Notes under the pieces: generated by a model
The model's database searches: none
Seen by the model: the letters and a program-made list of their open reading frames with translations, nothing else
What the model was told of the DNA's origin: nothing
Assembly (NCBI GenBank): GCA_038522635.1
Contig: JBCBJZ010000180.1
Coordinates: forward strand, 1 to 6,273
From: JBCBJZ01 sp038522635
Lineage (GTDB): Bacteria; Pseudomonadota; Alphaproteobacteria; Rhizobiales; Hyphomicrobiaceae
Direction of reading: 5' to 3'
Length of the DNA stretch: 6,273 bases
Translations under genes and position numbers: made by a program
In this document: positions 1 through 6,192 of the stretch, in pieces
How positions within the stretch are numbered: position 1 is the stretch's first letter
How the letters are laid out: each line of letters begins with the position of its first letter

Positions 1-32
1 TTGTTTTGCCGTTCATATGAACGGCAAAACAA
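1..32. repeat. Perfect 32-bp palindrome at the window edge
   Basis: The arm TTGTTTTGCCGTTCAT (1-16) is followed directly by its exact reverse complement (17-32), centred on CATATG. The flanks have the order T-run, GCC stem, A-run on both strands, the reverse of an intrinsic terminator, so it should not terminate transcription. It could be an operator-like palindrome. Because its outer edge is base 1 of the window, it could instead be a fold-back artefact in which bases 1-16 are a spurious inverted copy of 17-32. The palindrome is seen directly; its origin is inferred. Confidence 0.85.
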
Positions 33-74
33 AAGATTAGATGTCGGTTCCGCTTCCAACTGAAGCGAACCGAC
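26..74 (-). terminator. Probable terminator downstream of mrp
   Basis: Bases 43-56 and 62-74 form a long stem (GTCGGTTC-GCTTC paired with GAAGCGAACCGAC, with one bulged C) closed by a five-base loop. Read on the minus strand, the hairpin starts 9 bases after the mrp stop codon. It is followed by ATCTAATCTTTTGTTTT, a T-rich but interrupted tract. The position and strong stem fit a factor-independent terminator. The tract is not a clean T-run directly at the stem base, so efficiency is uncertain. Confidence 0.55.
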
Positions 75-83
75 CCTAGCGGT

Positions 84-1439
84 CTACTCCATGACCAACG
101 CCGGTGCAGCCCGGCTCGCACCTTGGCCAGCCTCGACTTCGGCCCACGCCTTTTCAGCCAACGCCTTGTAGACTTTCGCGTGCTCGCTATCGGGCGCACT
201 GGCGACGATCGGGCGGCCGGCATCCGACGTCGCGCGAATGTCCATATGAAGCGGAATGCCGCCCAGGAACGGCACGCCGAGTTTCTCGGCCTCGTTGGCC
301 GCCCCGCCGTGTCCGAAGATGTCGGAACGCTCCCCACAGCTTGGGCAAATGAAATAGCTCATGTTTTCGATGATACCGAGCACCGGCACATCGACCTTGC
401 GGAACATGTTGAGGCCCTTGCGTGCGTCCAGCAGAGCAAGGTCCTGCGGCGTTGACACCACAACCGCGCCGCTCAGCGGCACCTGCTGCGCCATCGTCAA
501 CTGCACATCGCCCGTCCCCGGCGGCATGTCGATCACAAGCACATCAAGGTCGTCCCAGGCGACACCGCGCAGCATCTGGTTGAGCGCCGAGACCACCATC
601 GGGCCGCGCCAGATGATTGGCGTGGCTTCGTCCACCATGAACCCCATCGACATGGCTTTGAGCCCGTAGGCTTCCATGGGCCGCAGGCGGTTGTCGGGCA
701 GCGCAGCCGGTTGACCGCTGAGACCCAGCAGGCGTGGTTGCGACGGCCCGTAGATGTCGGCATCGAGGACACCAGCGCTCTTGCCGATCGCCTGGAAGCC
801 GAGGGCGAGGTTGACGGCGGTTGTGGATTTCCCGACGCCGCCCTTGCCGGACGCGACCGCGATCAGATGGCGTACGCCGGGAACGCCCGCCGCTTGGTTG
901 CCTTGTGAGGGGCCGCCTGGTGCTGGGGCGGACGCCGGTGGCGCGGCAGACGCTTTTGCAGGCGCTGTTGCCGATGGCGGCGGCGCCGATGATGCAGGCG
1001 CCGAAGCCGGAGCCGGTGGCGCCCCTTTGTTGCCAGCCGCGCGGGCGGCAGCAACCCGTGGATGCTCTGGCGCGCCTGCGCTCGCCGATGCAGCACCGGT
1101 CGCGGCCCCGCCTGCCAAACCACTTCCTGCACCACTGGGCGCACCTGCGGCAGACCCACCGCGCGACACCGGCACAGGCTGCGAACCACCGGGGCCGCTT
1201 TCCGCCGTCAACACCGCGACCACACCGGAAATGCCGTCCACTTCGGCAACGACCTTTTCAGCGGCCTGCCGCAACGGCTCCAATTCTTGCGCGCGCGCGG
1301 GGGGCACGGTGATCGAGAAATACGCCTTGCCGTCCCGCATGAACACGTCTGACACGAGGCCGAGATCGACCACGTTGCCCTCCATGTCCGGCCCCTTCAC
1401 CCGCTTCAGCGCGCTCAGCACCGCATCTTTCGTCGTCAT
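84..1439 (-). CDS. mrp: Mrp/ApbC-type Fe-S cluster carrier P-loop ATPase
   Basis: A 451-residue cytoplasmic ATPase of the Mrp/NBP35/ApbC family, whose members bind a [4Fe-4S] cluster, usually as homodimers, and pass it to apo-proteins. Residues about 3-80 form a MIP18/DUF59-type domain (GPDMEGNVVDLGLV). Residues about 83-185 are a low-complexity Ala/Pro/Ser/Gly linker. The NTPase core follows: deviant Walker A SGKGGVGKST at 197-206 with both lysines (K199, K204), a Walker B-like segment VLVIDMPPGTGD, the ENMSYF motif, and the cluster-binding pair CPSC (C365, C368). The C-terminal region has the usual IPL...D.R...D.G.P pattern. The start is well supported by GAGGAG seven bases upstream of ATG. 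The linker of about 100 residues seems long for the family and makes the protein larger than the common 350-400 residues. The gene lies 158 bases downstream of a co-oriented DUF3144-like gene, so co-transcription is possible but not shown. Family assignment is very secure; the in vivo client proteins are not known. Confidence 0.96.
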   Translation of the reverse strand: MTTKDAVLSALKRVKGPDMEGNVVDLGLVSDVFMRDGKAYFSITVPPARAQELEPLRQAAEKVVAEVDGISGVVAVLTAESGPGGSQPVPVSRGGSAAGAPSGAGSGLAGGAATGAASASAGAPEHPRVAAARAAGNKGAPPAPASAPASSAPPPSATAPAKASAAPPASAPAPGGPSQGNQAAGVPGVRHLIAVASGKGGVGKSTTAVNLALGFQAIGKSAGVLDADIYGPSQPRLLGLSGQPAALPDNRLRPMEAYGLKAMSMGFMVDEATPIIWRGPMVVSALNQMLRGVAWDDLDVLVIDMPPGTGDVQLTMAQQVPLSGAVVVSTPQDLALLDARKGLNMFRKVDVPVLGIIENMSYFICPSCGERSDIFGHGGAANEAEKLGVPFLGGIPLHMDIRATSDAGRPIVASAPDSEHAKVYKALAEKAWAEVEAGQGASRAAPALVME

Positions 1440-1446
1440 GTCTCAT

Positions 1447-1452
1447 CTCCTC
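1447..1452 (-). promoter_or_regulatory. Shine-Dalgarno site of mrp
   Basis: Minus-strand GAGGAG lies seven bases before the ATG whose first base is 1439. It fixes that start over an out-of-frame ATG at 1446-1444 located directly behind the site. Confidence 0.75.
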
Positions 1453-1597
1453 GCGTCGCTGGCGCGCGGCTTCGTTTGTGGTTGATCTCGCGTGCAGCGG
1501 TCTCATGAACGCTTCGCCTGCGCAAGCCGATCGAAGGTGGACCAAACTGAGCTTTGCGTTGGCCTGGGCCGCTACCTCAGGCGGGCTGCAAAGGCCG

Positions 1598-1936
1598 TCA
1601 CGTCTCGTGCGGTGCCTCGTCTTCGGCGGCCCGCTCGTCGTCCTCGCTTTGCATGGAAGGGTCGCCCAGGTTCTGGCGCAGCATCTCCTGGTACTGCTTC
1701 GTCATCTCAGCGACGAACGCCTCGTGGTCGTCGACCTCCATGACCGCGTTCGCCACATGCGCATTGTAGCGCGCGGCCGCGTACAAGAACGCCATGTGCA
1801 GTTCGGTCGCCGGGATCTTGCGGTTTTCCCGGTTGGCGACATCGATGAACTTGTCGGCGAGCTTCAAGAACGCCATGGTGCTAAGCGGTTTGGCGCGCGC
1901 GCCAGATCGTTCGACTTTGCGGTCGATCGCGGACAT
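1598..1936 (-). CDS. Small DUF3144-like protein of unknown function
   Basis: A 112-residue soluble protein with no signal peptide or membrane segment. The central part (FLKLADKFIDVANRE, then AFLYAAARYNAHVAN, then FVAEMTKQYQEMLRQNL) resembles the DUF3144 family as I remember it: a short helical domain with an LAD.FI..AN motif, an AAARYNA motif and a closing YQ.ML..NL helix. The last 20 or so residues are strongly acidic (SEDDERAAEDEAPHE) and probably disordered. An in-frame ATG at 1999 would add 21 residues, but GAAGGG lies six bases before the ATG at 1936, so I chose that start; ATG 1942 is also possible. The gene is co-oriented with mrp and divergent from the protease gene. No function is known for the family, and the context does not supply one. 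The gene call is secure; the family name is likely but from memory. Confidence 0.82.
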   Translation of the reverse strand: MSAIDRKVERSGARAKPLSTMAFLKLADKFIDVANRENRKIPATELHMAFLYAAARYNAHVANAVMEVDDHEAFVAEMTKQYQEMLRQNLGDPSMQSEDDERAAEDEAPHET

Positions 1937-1982
1937 GGGCATCCCTTCGGACGTTGGGGCCAAGAGGCGGAAGGGACCTCTC

Positions 1983-2008
1983 GATGCAAAGGTTAGCATT
2001 TATGCATC
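1983..2008. promoter_or_regulatory. AT-richer inverted repeat in the divergent promoter region
   Basis: GATGCA (1983-1988) and TGCATC (2003-2008) are inverted copies 14 bases apart, inside the only AT-richer patch between the divergent starts at 1936 and 2107. A smaller pair, GCAT-TT-ATGC (1996-2005), is nested in it. On the minus strand, CATAAA (2004-1999) lies 17 bases after TTGGGT (2027-2022), a weak -10/-35 candidate for the DUF3144-like gene. The arrangement could be an operator over a promoter, but such short repeats also arise by chance. Confidence 0.25.
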
Positions 2009-2106
2009 ATCGGGCCGCGAAACCCAAGCGGGTGGACCGGGGCGCGCTTGTGCCGCTGGCGTGGATTTCGCGTTGCGGGGCTCGCCTGCGCATCGGGTCA
2101 ACCGGC

Positions 2107-3351
2107 ATGATGCAGCGCCATGCGCTCTGTCTTGCTGCGTTCGCCGCCGTGATGGTGTCGCAAGGAGGGCCCTTGGCATCGAAGGTCAACGCGCAGACCC
2201 AGCCTGCACAGCGTGTTGCGCCCTGCAAAGCCCCAGCGCCCGTCTGCAAGGCGGCCGACGCTGTCTTCGCCATATCCAGCTTCGATCCCTTCGGCAGCGC
2301 GGTGCGCATTGCCCCTAAACTGCTGGTCACCAACCGCCACCTGATCGCCGATGCGCGCACCGCCAAGATCGCCATCGGGCAGGGGCGCAAGATCACCGCC
2401 GACGTGATCGCGACGGCCTACCGCAACGATGTGGTGCTGCTTTACGCGCCGGATCTGCCGCCGGGCCCGGTTCTGAGGCCGGGCTTCGGGTCGCCGGTCG
2501 GCGGGATCTATACGGTCGGCGCAAGCCTGAGCCGGCCGCCCGTGGTCACGGTCTACGAGCGCGGTCGCCTGTTGGCCATGGCGAAGCGATCGCTGCCCTC
2601 GTCGCGGCTCCATCACACGGCGCTCACCCAGCGTGGCAATTCGGGCGGTGCGGTTGTGGATGCGCGCGGTCGCCTGATCGGCATCGCCGCGTCAGGCGGC
2701 GAAGGGCGCTACGAGGCGATCCCGGCCGCAGCGCTGACGCGCCTGCTGCAGCGCTCAGGACCGAACCAGGCCGCAGCCCACCAGCAGATCGGCGTCGCCT
2801 ACCGCCAATGCTTTGAGGCGCTTGAACAGTTCCGGCCGCGCCAATTGCTGCGCGAACCACGCAACCGCATGCCAACGCTGATGCGGGCGTGCCTCGCGAC
2901 GGGGGATCGGCAGCTCTACGATCTGGCCGCGCAAGCGCTCGGTCGTGTGCGCATCTTCCGCTACGCGATCGATCTTTACGAGCGCTCCGTCGCGCTGGAC
3001 CCGGGTTCGCTGAACGCGCGCCTGGGTCTCGCGATCACGCTCGTTTTTGCGCGCCAAGCGGAACGCGCTCGGCCCCACGTCAGCACGCTTTTGACGGCGA
3101 TCCCGCAGGAGCCGCGGGTGCAACGGCTTGCCGTGCAGGTCGGCAAGGTGACGCAAGATGAGGCCCTGATCGCGCAGGCTCTGGGCGCGATTAAAACGTA
3201 CAACCCGGGCGGCATGGCTGCGGCCCGTCGCTTTCTCGCAGCGCCTTTGCGTAGCCAGCGACGCCGGCCTGAACATCCCCTGAAGCGGCTACGGCCACGC
3301 CCGCCGCCGCAGTCAAGACCGGCCACGCCGTTGGCACCGCGACGGCCATAG
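2107..3351 (+). CDS. Exported trypsin-like serine protease with TPR-like C-terminal half
   Basis: A 414-residue protein, probably periplasmic. Residues 1-30 look like a Sec signal peptide: Met-Met-Gln-Arg, a hydrophobic stretch (LCLAAFAAVMV), then VNA before QTQ as the likely cleavage site. A DegP-like trypsin fold follows with a complete triad: H78 (TNRHLIAD), D108 (YRNDVVLL) and S179 (RGNSGGAVVD). The 30-residue His-Asp spacing equals that of DegP. There is no PDZ domain. Residues about 275-350 form helical repeats of TPR type (FRYAIDLYERSVALDPGSLNARLGLA), which may bind partners or substrates. The frame is open from 1954, but the upstream part is Arg-rich without export features; no strong ribosome site supports either start, so the signal peptide decided. 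The last 40 residues are very Arg/Pro-rich and may be a tail or a frameshift product. The gene is divergent from the DUF3144-like gene and alone on its strand until the transporter. The protease class is secure; the substrate is unknown. Confidence 0.88.
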   Translation: MMQRHALCLAAFAAVMVSQGGPLASKVNAQTQPAQRVAPCKAPAPVCKAADAVFAISSFDPFGSAVRIAPKLLVTNRHLIADARTAKIAIGQGRKITADVIATAYRNDVVLLYAPDLPPGPVLRPGFGSPVGGIYTVGASLSRPPVVTVYERGRLLAMAKRSLPSSRLHHTALTQRGNSGGAVVDARGRLIGIAASGGEGRYEAIPAAALTRLLQRSGPNQAAAHQQIGVAYRQCFEALEQFRPRQLLREPRNRMPTLMRACLATGDRQLYDLAAQALGRVRIFRYAIDLYERSVALDPGSLNARLGLAITLVFARQAERARPHVSTLLTAIPQEPRVQRLAVQVGKVTQDEALIAQALGAIKTYNPGGMAAARRFLAAPLRSQRRRPEHPLKRLRPRPPPQSRPATPLAPRRP

Positions 3352-3367
3352 GTTCGACGTCGAAACC
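3351..3367. repeat. Short palindrome at the end of the protease gene
   Basis: TTCGACGTCGAA (3353-3364) is a perfect 12-base palindrome flanked by GG and ACC, just after the TAG at 3349-3351. It could fold into a small hairpin, but no T-run follows, so I do not call it a terminator. The rest of the gap to the transporter (3368-3555) holds no gene and no convincing promoter. Confidence 0.3.
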
Positions 3368-3535
3368 CACATAGGGTGGCCGCAGCGCGTAGCGCAAACA
3401 TGGTCGCATGTACCAATTGTAGACATAACCGCGCCTCGCCTCATCTCGCCAAAACGCCTTCTAGAGACGGCGCTCACAAGTTCATCCGCTTTAGCAATCG
3501 GTTCCGCTTAACGTCGACCACGAACCGGCTCGAAG

Positions 3536-3541
3536 AAGGAG
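3536..3541 (+). promoter_or_regulatory. Distant Shine-Dalgarno-like AAGGAG before the transporter gene
   Basis: AAGGAG lies 14 bases upstream of the ATG at 3556, further than the usual 5-9. No in-frame ATG, GTG or TTG lies between them, so it is the best available ribosome site for that start, but it would be inefficient by spacing alone. Confidence 0.4.
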
Positions 3542-3555
3542 CGCCATCGCGCCCC

Positions 3556-4449
3556 ATGCTGGACCCCGCCTACGCTGCCGCGCTGCTTGCGCTTTGCTCC
3601 GCCTTCCTGTTCGCGCTTGCCAATCAGTTCCAAAACCTCGGGCTCGACGATGTCGACGTGCGTTCAGGCGCCATCGTCGCCTTCTTCGCGGCCGCAAGCG
3701 TCTATTGGCTGCTAACGCCCTTGTTCCTGGAGAGCTGGTACTGGTTCACCAGCGCGGCCCTCGTCTTCGCGCTCGTCGGCCTGTTCCGCCCCGTGGTCTC
3801 AGGCACGCTGTCGATCACGGGCATCAAGATGCTCGGCCCCACCATGTCGAGCGCGATCGCATCGTCCGCGCCCCTTTTCGCAGCCCTGTTCGCGATCGCG
3901 CTGTTGGGCGAAGTTCTGACCTGGCCGACGGCGCTTGGCACAGGTGCCGTGATCATCGGCTGCGTGCTGGCCGCGACGCGACGCACAGCGTTAGGCAAGG
4001 GTTCGCAGATGAGTTGGCCGTGGTGGGCGGTGCTGCTCCCCGTCGGCGCGGCCATCATCCGCGCAGGCGCCCAGGCGGGCACCAAGTACGGCTACGACGT
4101 GGTGCCAAGCCCGCTGTTCGCGGCACTCGTCGGCTCGACCGTATCGGCGGTGCTGGCGCTCAGCGTTTTCAAAATCGAGGGGCGCCGCTTCACGGGCGCG
4201 CTCACCGGCTACCGCTGGTTCGCGATCGCGGGCGTCATCAGCGCCACCTCGATCTACACCCTCAACAAGGCGCTGCAGTTGGGCAGCGTGCTGCTGGTCT
4301 CACCGATTGTCGCGCTGTCGCCGGTGTTCGCGATGTTGTTGGGGCTGATCATCTTCAAGCGCGAGGTGATCACCTGGCGGACCGTGGCGACGTTATCGCT
4401 GGTGCTCGCGGGTGTGTTGCTGGTGATCTTTGACCGCGCGGGTGGCTGA
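3556..4449 (+). CDS. EamA/DMT-superfamily inner-membrane transporter
   Basis: A 297-residue polytopic membrane protein, the usual length for ten-helix drug/metabolite transporters. It shows two related halves of about five helices. The first half ends with MSSAIASSAPLFAALFAIA, then LLGEVLTW and TGAVIIGCVL. The second ends with LLVSPIVALSPVFAMLLGL, then IFKREVITW and LSLVLAGVLLVI. The repeated helix-(G/K)E-x-(L/I)TW-helix pattern is typical of the EamA repeat. The frame is open from a GTG at 3376, but the extra 60 residues are polar and contain no membrane segment, so I start at the Met of MLDPAYAAALLALCSAF, which leads directly into helix 1. The gene is preceded by about 200 noncoding bases and converges on the Fe-S gene with 24 bases between. 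The substrate cannot be told from sequence; family members export metabolites such as amino acids or nucleotides. Confidence 0.9.
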   Translation: MLDPAYAAALLALCSAFLFALANQFQNLGLDDVDVRSGAIVAFFAAASVYWLLTPLFLESWYWFTSAALVFALVGLFRPVVSGTLSITGIKMLGPTMSSAIASSAPLFAALFAIALLGEVLTWPTALGTGAVIIGCVLAATRRTALGKGSQMSWPWWAVLLPVGAAIIRAGAQAGTKYGYDVVPSPLFAALVGSTVSAVLALSVFKIEGRRFTGALTGYRWFAIAGVISATSIYTLNKALQLGSVLLVSPIVALSPVFAMLLGLIIFKREVITWRTVATLSLVLAGVLLVIFDRAGG

Positions 4450-4473
4450 CGTTGATCCGCGCAGGGCTCCGGC

Positions 4474-6192
4474 TCAATTGAGGAAGTCATCGGGCTTGCG
4501 CATGGGCGGATCGACGGCCGCAACGTCTGCCTCGACCTCGCCATCAAGGTAGTCCTGCGTGGTCCGCACGGCTGGACGGGTGCCGAGCGTGAACGGATCA
4601 CGCGTGCTCTCTGCCATCACTTGCACGCGACAATCATCGCACATCATGATCAGCTGACGTTGCGTCTCATCGCGGAACATCGCGTGACCGTCGAGGCGCT
4701 TCAAAACCGCTTCAATGGTCGACTTCGTGCCAAATGTTTTGCCGCAGCGCACGCAGTCGAACGGCTCTTCACCCTTGAGCACTTGCGCGTTCATCGCGCT
4801 TTGCATGAAGTTGTAGCGCGGATCGCGCCGCATCACGCTTTCAGGGCAGGTCGCAAGGCAGATGCCGCATTGCACGCACGCGCTTTCGGTAAACGACACC
4901 TGCGGACGTTCGGGGTGATCGCTGAGGGCGCCTGTGGGACATGCGCTGACGCAGCTTAAGCACACCGTGCAACCGGCTTGATCGATGATGATCTGACCGT
5001 AGGGCGCGCCAGGCGGCAACGCCACCGTGTCCTGGGGCGACGGCGCGTGGGCGTGGAAATGATCGATCGCCAGCCGTGCCAGATCGCGCTTGGTGCCCTC
5101 CACGCTCAACGTGAGCGGCGGATGAGGCGGCGGCTGCCCAGGAAGCCCGCGCAGCGTTTCGTCCACCGCGTCGGGGTCCTGTTCGGCGATCACGTGCACG
5201 CCGATACCTTCGTAGCCGAGGCCAAGGCGCAGGGCGTTTACGATCTCGGCCTGTGCGACAAGGCCCGGCAAGTCGTCCGCCTGTTGGGGCGAAGCCAAAG
5301 CGACCACAGCTTGCGCGCCTGCCGCCAACATGGCCGCCATCACTTCATGACCGACTTGGAACACGGAAAAGACGGACAGCGGCAACACGTTTGCCGGCAG
5401 TCCACGCCCATAGCGCGACAGCGCCGCGATCATGTCAAAGCCGTGGGTGCCATCGTGGAGCAGGATGACCGGATTCTGCCCACCGGCTTCACGGTAGGTG
5501 GTCAGGAGTACAGTAGCGCGGCGTGCAAGGTCGGCACGGGTTGGATAGGCGTAGGCGACCGCGCCCGTCGGGCAGACGGCAGCACAGGTGCCGCAACCCT
5601 GACAGATGCCCGGATCGATATTAACGTGATCGCCGGCCGGCGCGATCGCGCCCGCAGGGCAGGCGTCAAGGCAGTTCGAACAGCCGACATTGCCGTTACG
5701 CGCGTGGGCGCAGATCGCGGCGTCGTAACCCACGTATAGCGGCTTTTCGAATTCCCCCACCAGATCTGTGACGGCGAACAACGCCTGTGCGACAGCGGCC
5801 GGATGCGCGGGGTCGATCGCAAAATAACCATCGCGGTGCGCAGGCGCGCTCACCAAAGGCGCGTCCCCGCTCAGGTCGAGGATCAGATCACACGTGCTGG
5901 TCGCGCCATCACGCGGCATAGCAAAGGCAAAGCCGTCGCGCGCGCTCGGCACCATGGGCGCATAGCCGTCCACCGTCAGGTTGAACGCGCCAAGATGGCC
6001 GCTCACGCCTCTGATCGTACCGGTATGGATGGGCACATCGATCGCACGCGGTGGCATAGCGTCGTCAGCCCGCCGCAGCAGCAAGGACACATCCATGCGT
6101 CCGTTCAACGCGGCGGCGGCGTCAAGCGCCGTCTGACCATCGCCGTAGACGAGCACGCTGCCTTCGCTGCGTAGCGTCATCAGCTTGGCGGG
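4474..6192 (-). CDS. Four-cluster [4Fe-4S] ferredoxin-type protein, N-terminus missing
   Basis: About 572 residues of a cytoplasmic Fe-S protein like those I recall next to formate dehydrogenase genes in alphaproteobacteria, where an electron-transfer or maturation role is presumed. In order from the visible N-terminus: an HdrA-like region (SEGSVLVYGDGQTALDAAAA; later GHLGAF and DLILDLSG); a first 2[4Fe-4S] domain with C-x9-C-x2-C-x3-CP and C-x2-C-x2-C-x3-CP (cysteine codons about 5712-5571); a middle domain (NPVILLHDGTHGFDMIAALS) that recalls MvhD-type hydrogenase subunits but has no cysteines; a second 2[4Fe-4S] domain with two C-x2-C-x2-C-x3-CP motifs (about 4971-4845); and a C-terminal pair of CxxC motifs (CVRC near 4750, CDDC near 4636) that may bind zinc or another cluster. 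The trustworthy sequence ends at about 6192. The frame stays open to the edge and offers a TTG at 6264, but those residues are Arg-rich nonsense made by an inverted segment. Similarity to the formate-dehydrogenase cluster protein is from memory; the cluster motifs are seen directly. Confidence 0.9.
   Translation of the reverse strand, partial: PAKLMTLRSEGSVLVYGDGQTALDAAAALNGRMDVSLLLRRADDAMPPRAIDVPIHTGTIRGVSGHLGAFNLTVDGYAPMVPSARDGFAFAMPRDGATSTCDLILDLSGDAPLVSAPAHRDGYFAIDPAHPAAVAQALFAVTDLVGEFEKPLYVGYDAAICAHARNGNVGCSNCLDACPAGAIAPAGDHVNIDPGICQGCGTCAAVCPTGAVAYAYPTRADLARRATVLLTTYREAGGQNPVILLHDGTHGFDMIAALSRYGRGLPANVLPLSVFSVFQVGHEVMAAMLAAGAQAVVALASPQQADDLPGLVAQAEIVNALRLGLGYEGIGVHVIAEQDPDAVDETLRGLPGQPPPHPPLTLSVEGTKRDLARLAIDHFHAHAPSPQDTVALPPGAPYGQIIIDQAGCTVCLSCVSACPTGALSDHPERPQVSFTESACVQCGICLATCPESVMRRDPRYNFMQSAMNAQVLKGEEPFDCVRCGKTFGTKSTIEAVLKRLDGHAMFRDETQRQLIMMCDDCRVQVMAESTRDPFTLGTRPAVRTTQDYLDGEVEADVAAVDPPMRKPDDFLN

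Noticed and set aside
1..32. Palindrome as an intrinsic terminator for mrp
   Set aside because: The stem is followed by an A-run, not a T-run, on both strands. The hairpin at 43-74 is better placed and is followed by a T-rich tract.
754..1485. Plus-strand 243-codon open frame, Ala/Pro-rich
   Set aside because: It lies antisense to mrp and exists because of the GC-rich linker. It has no recognisable domain, and the minus-strand protein is an unmistakable family member.
1478..1996. Plus-strand 172-codon open frame
   Set aside because: It covers the DUF3144-like gene in antisense; the minus-strand product carries the recognisable motifs and a ribosome site.
1954..2106. Upstream start of the protease at 1954 or 2002
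   Set aside because: It would bury the signal peptide behind 50 polar, Arg-rich residues and extend across the divergent promoter region.
3376..3555. GTG start of the transporter at 3376
   Set aside because: The 60 added residues are polar with no membrane segment, while the Met at 3556 begins just before helix 1 and gives the usual family length.
3594..4433. Plus-strand 279-codon frame overlapping the transporter
   Set aside because: It is Arg-rich and without membrane segments; it is a shifted reading of the transporter gene.
4473..4482. Palindrome CTCAATTGAG at the end of the Fe-S gene as a bidirectional terminator
   Set aside because: It has only five-base arms with no loop, overlaps the stop codon, and has no T-run on either strand.
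4978..5739. Plus-strand 253-codon open frame
   Set aside because: It is the antisense shadow of the ferredoxin domains and has an Arg/His-rich composition typical of such shadows.
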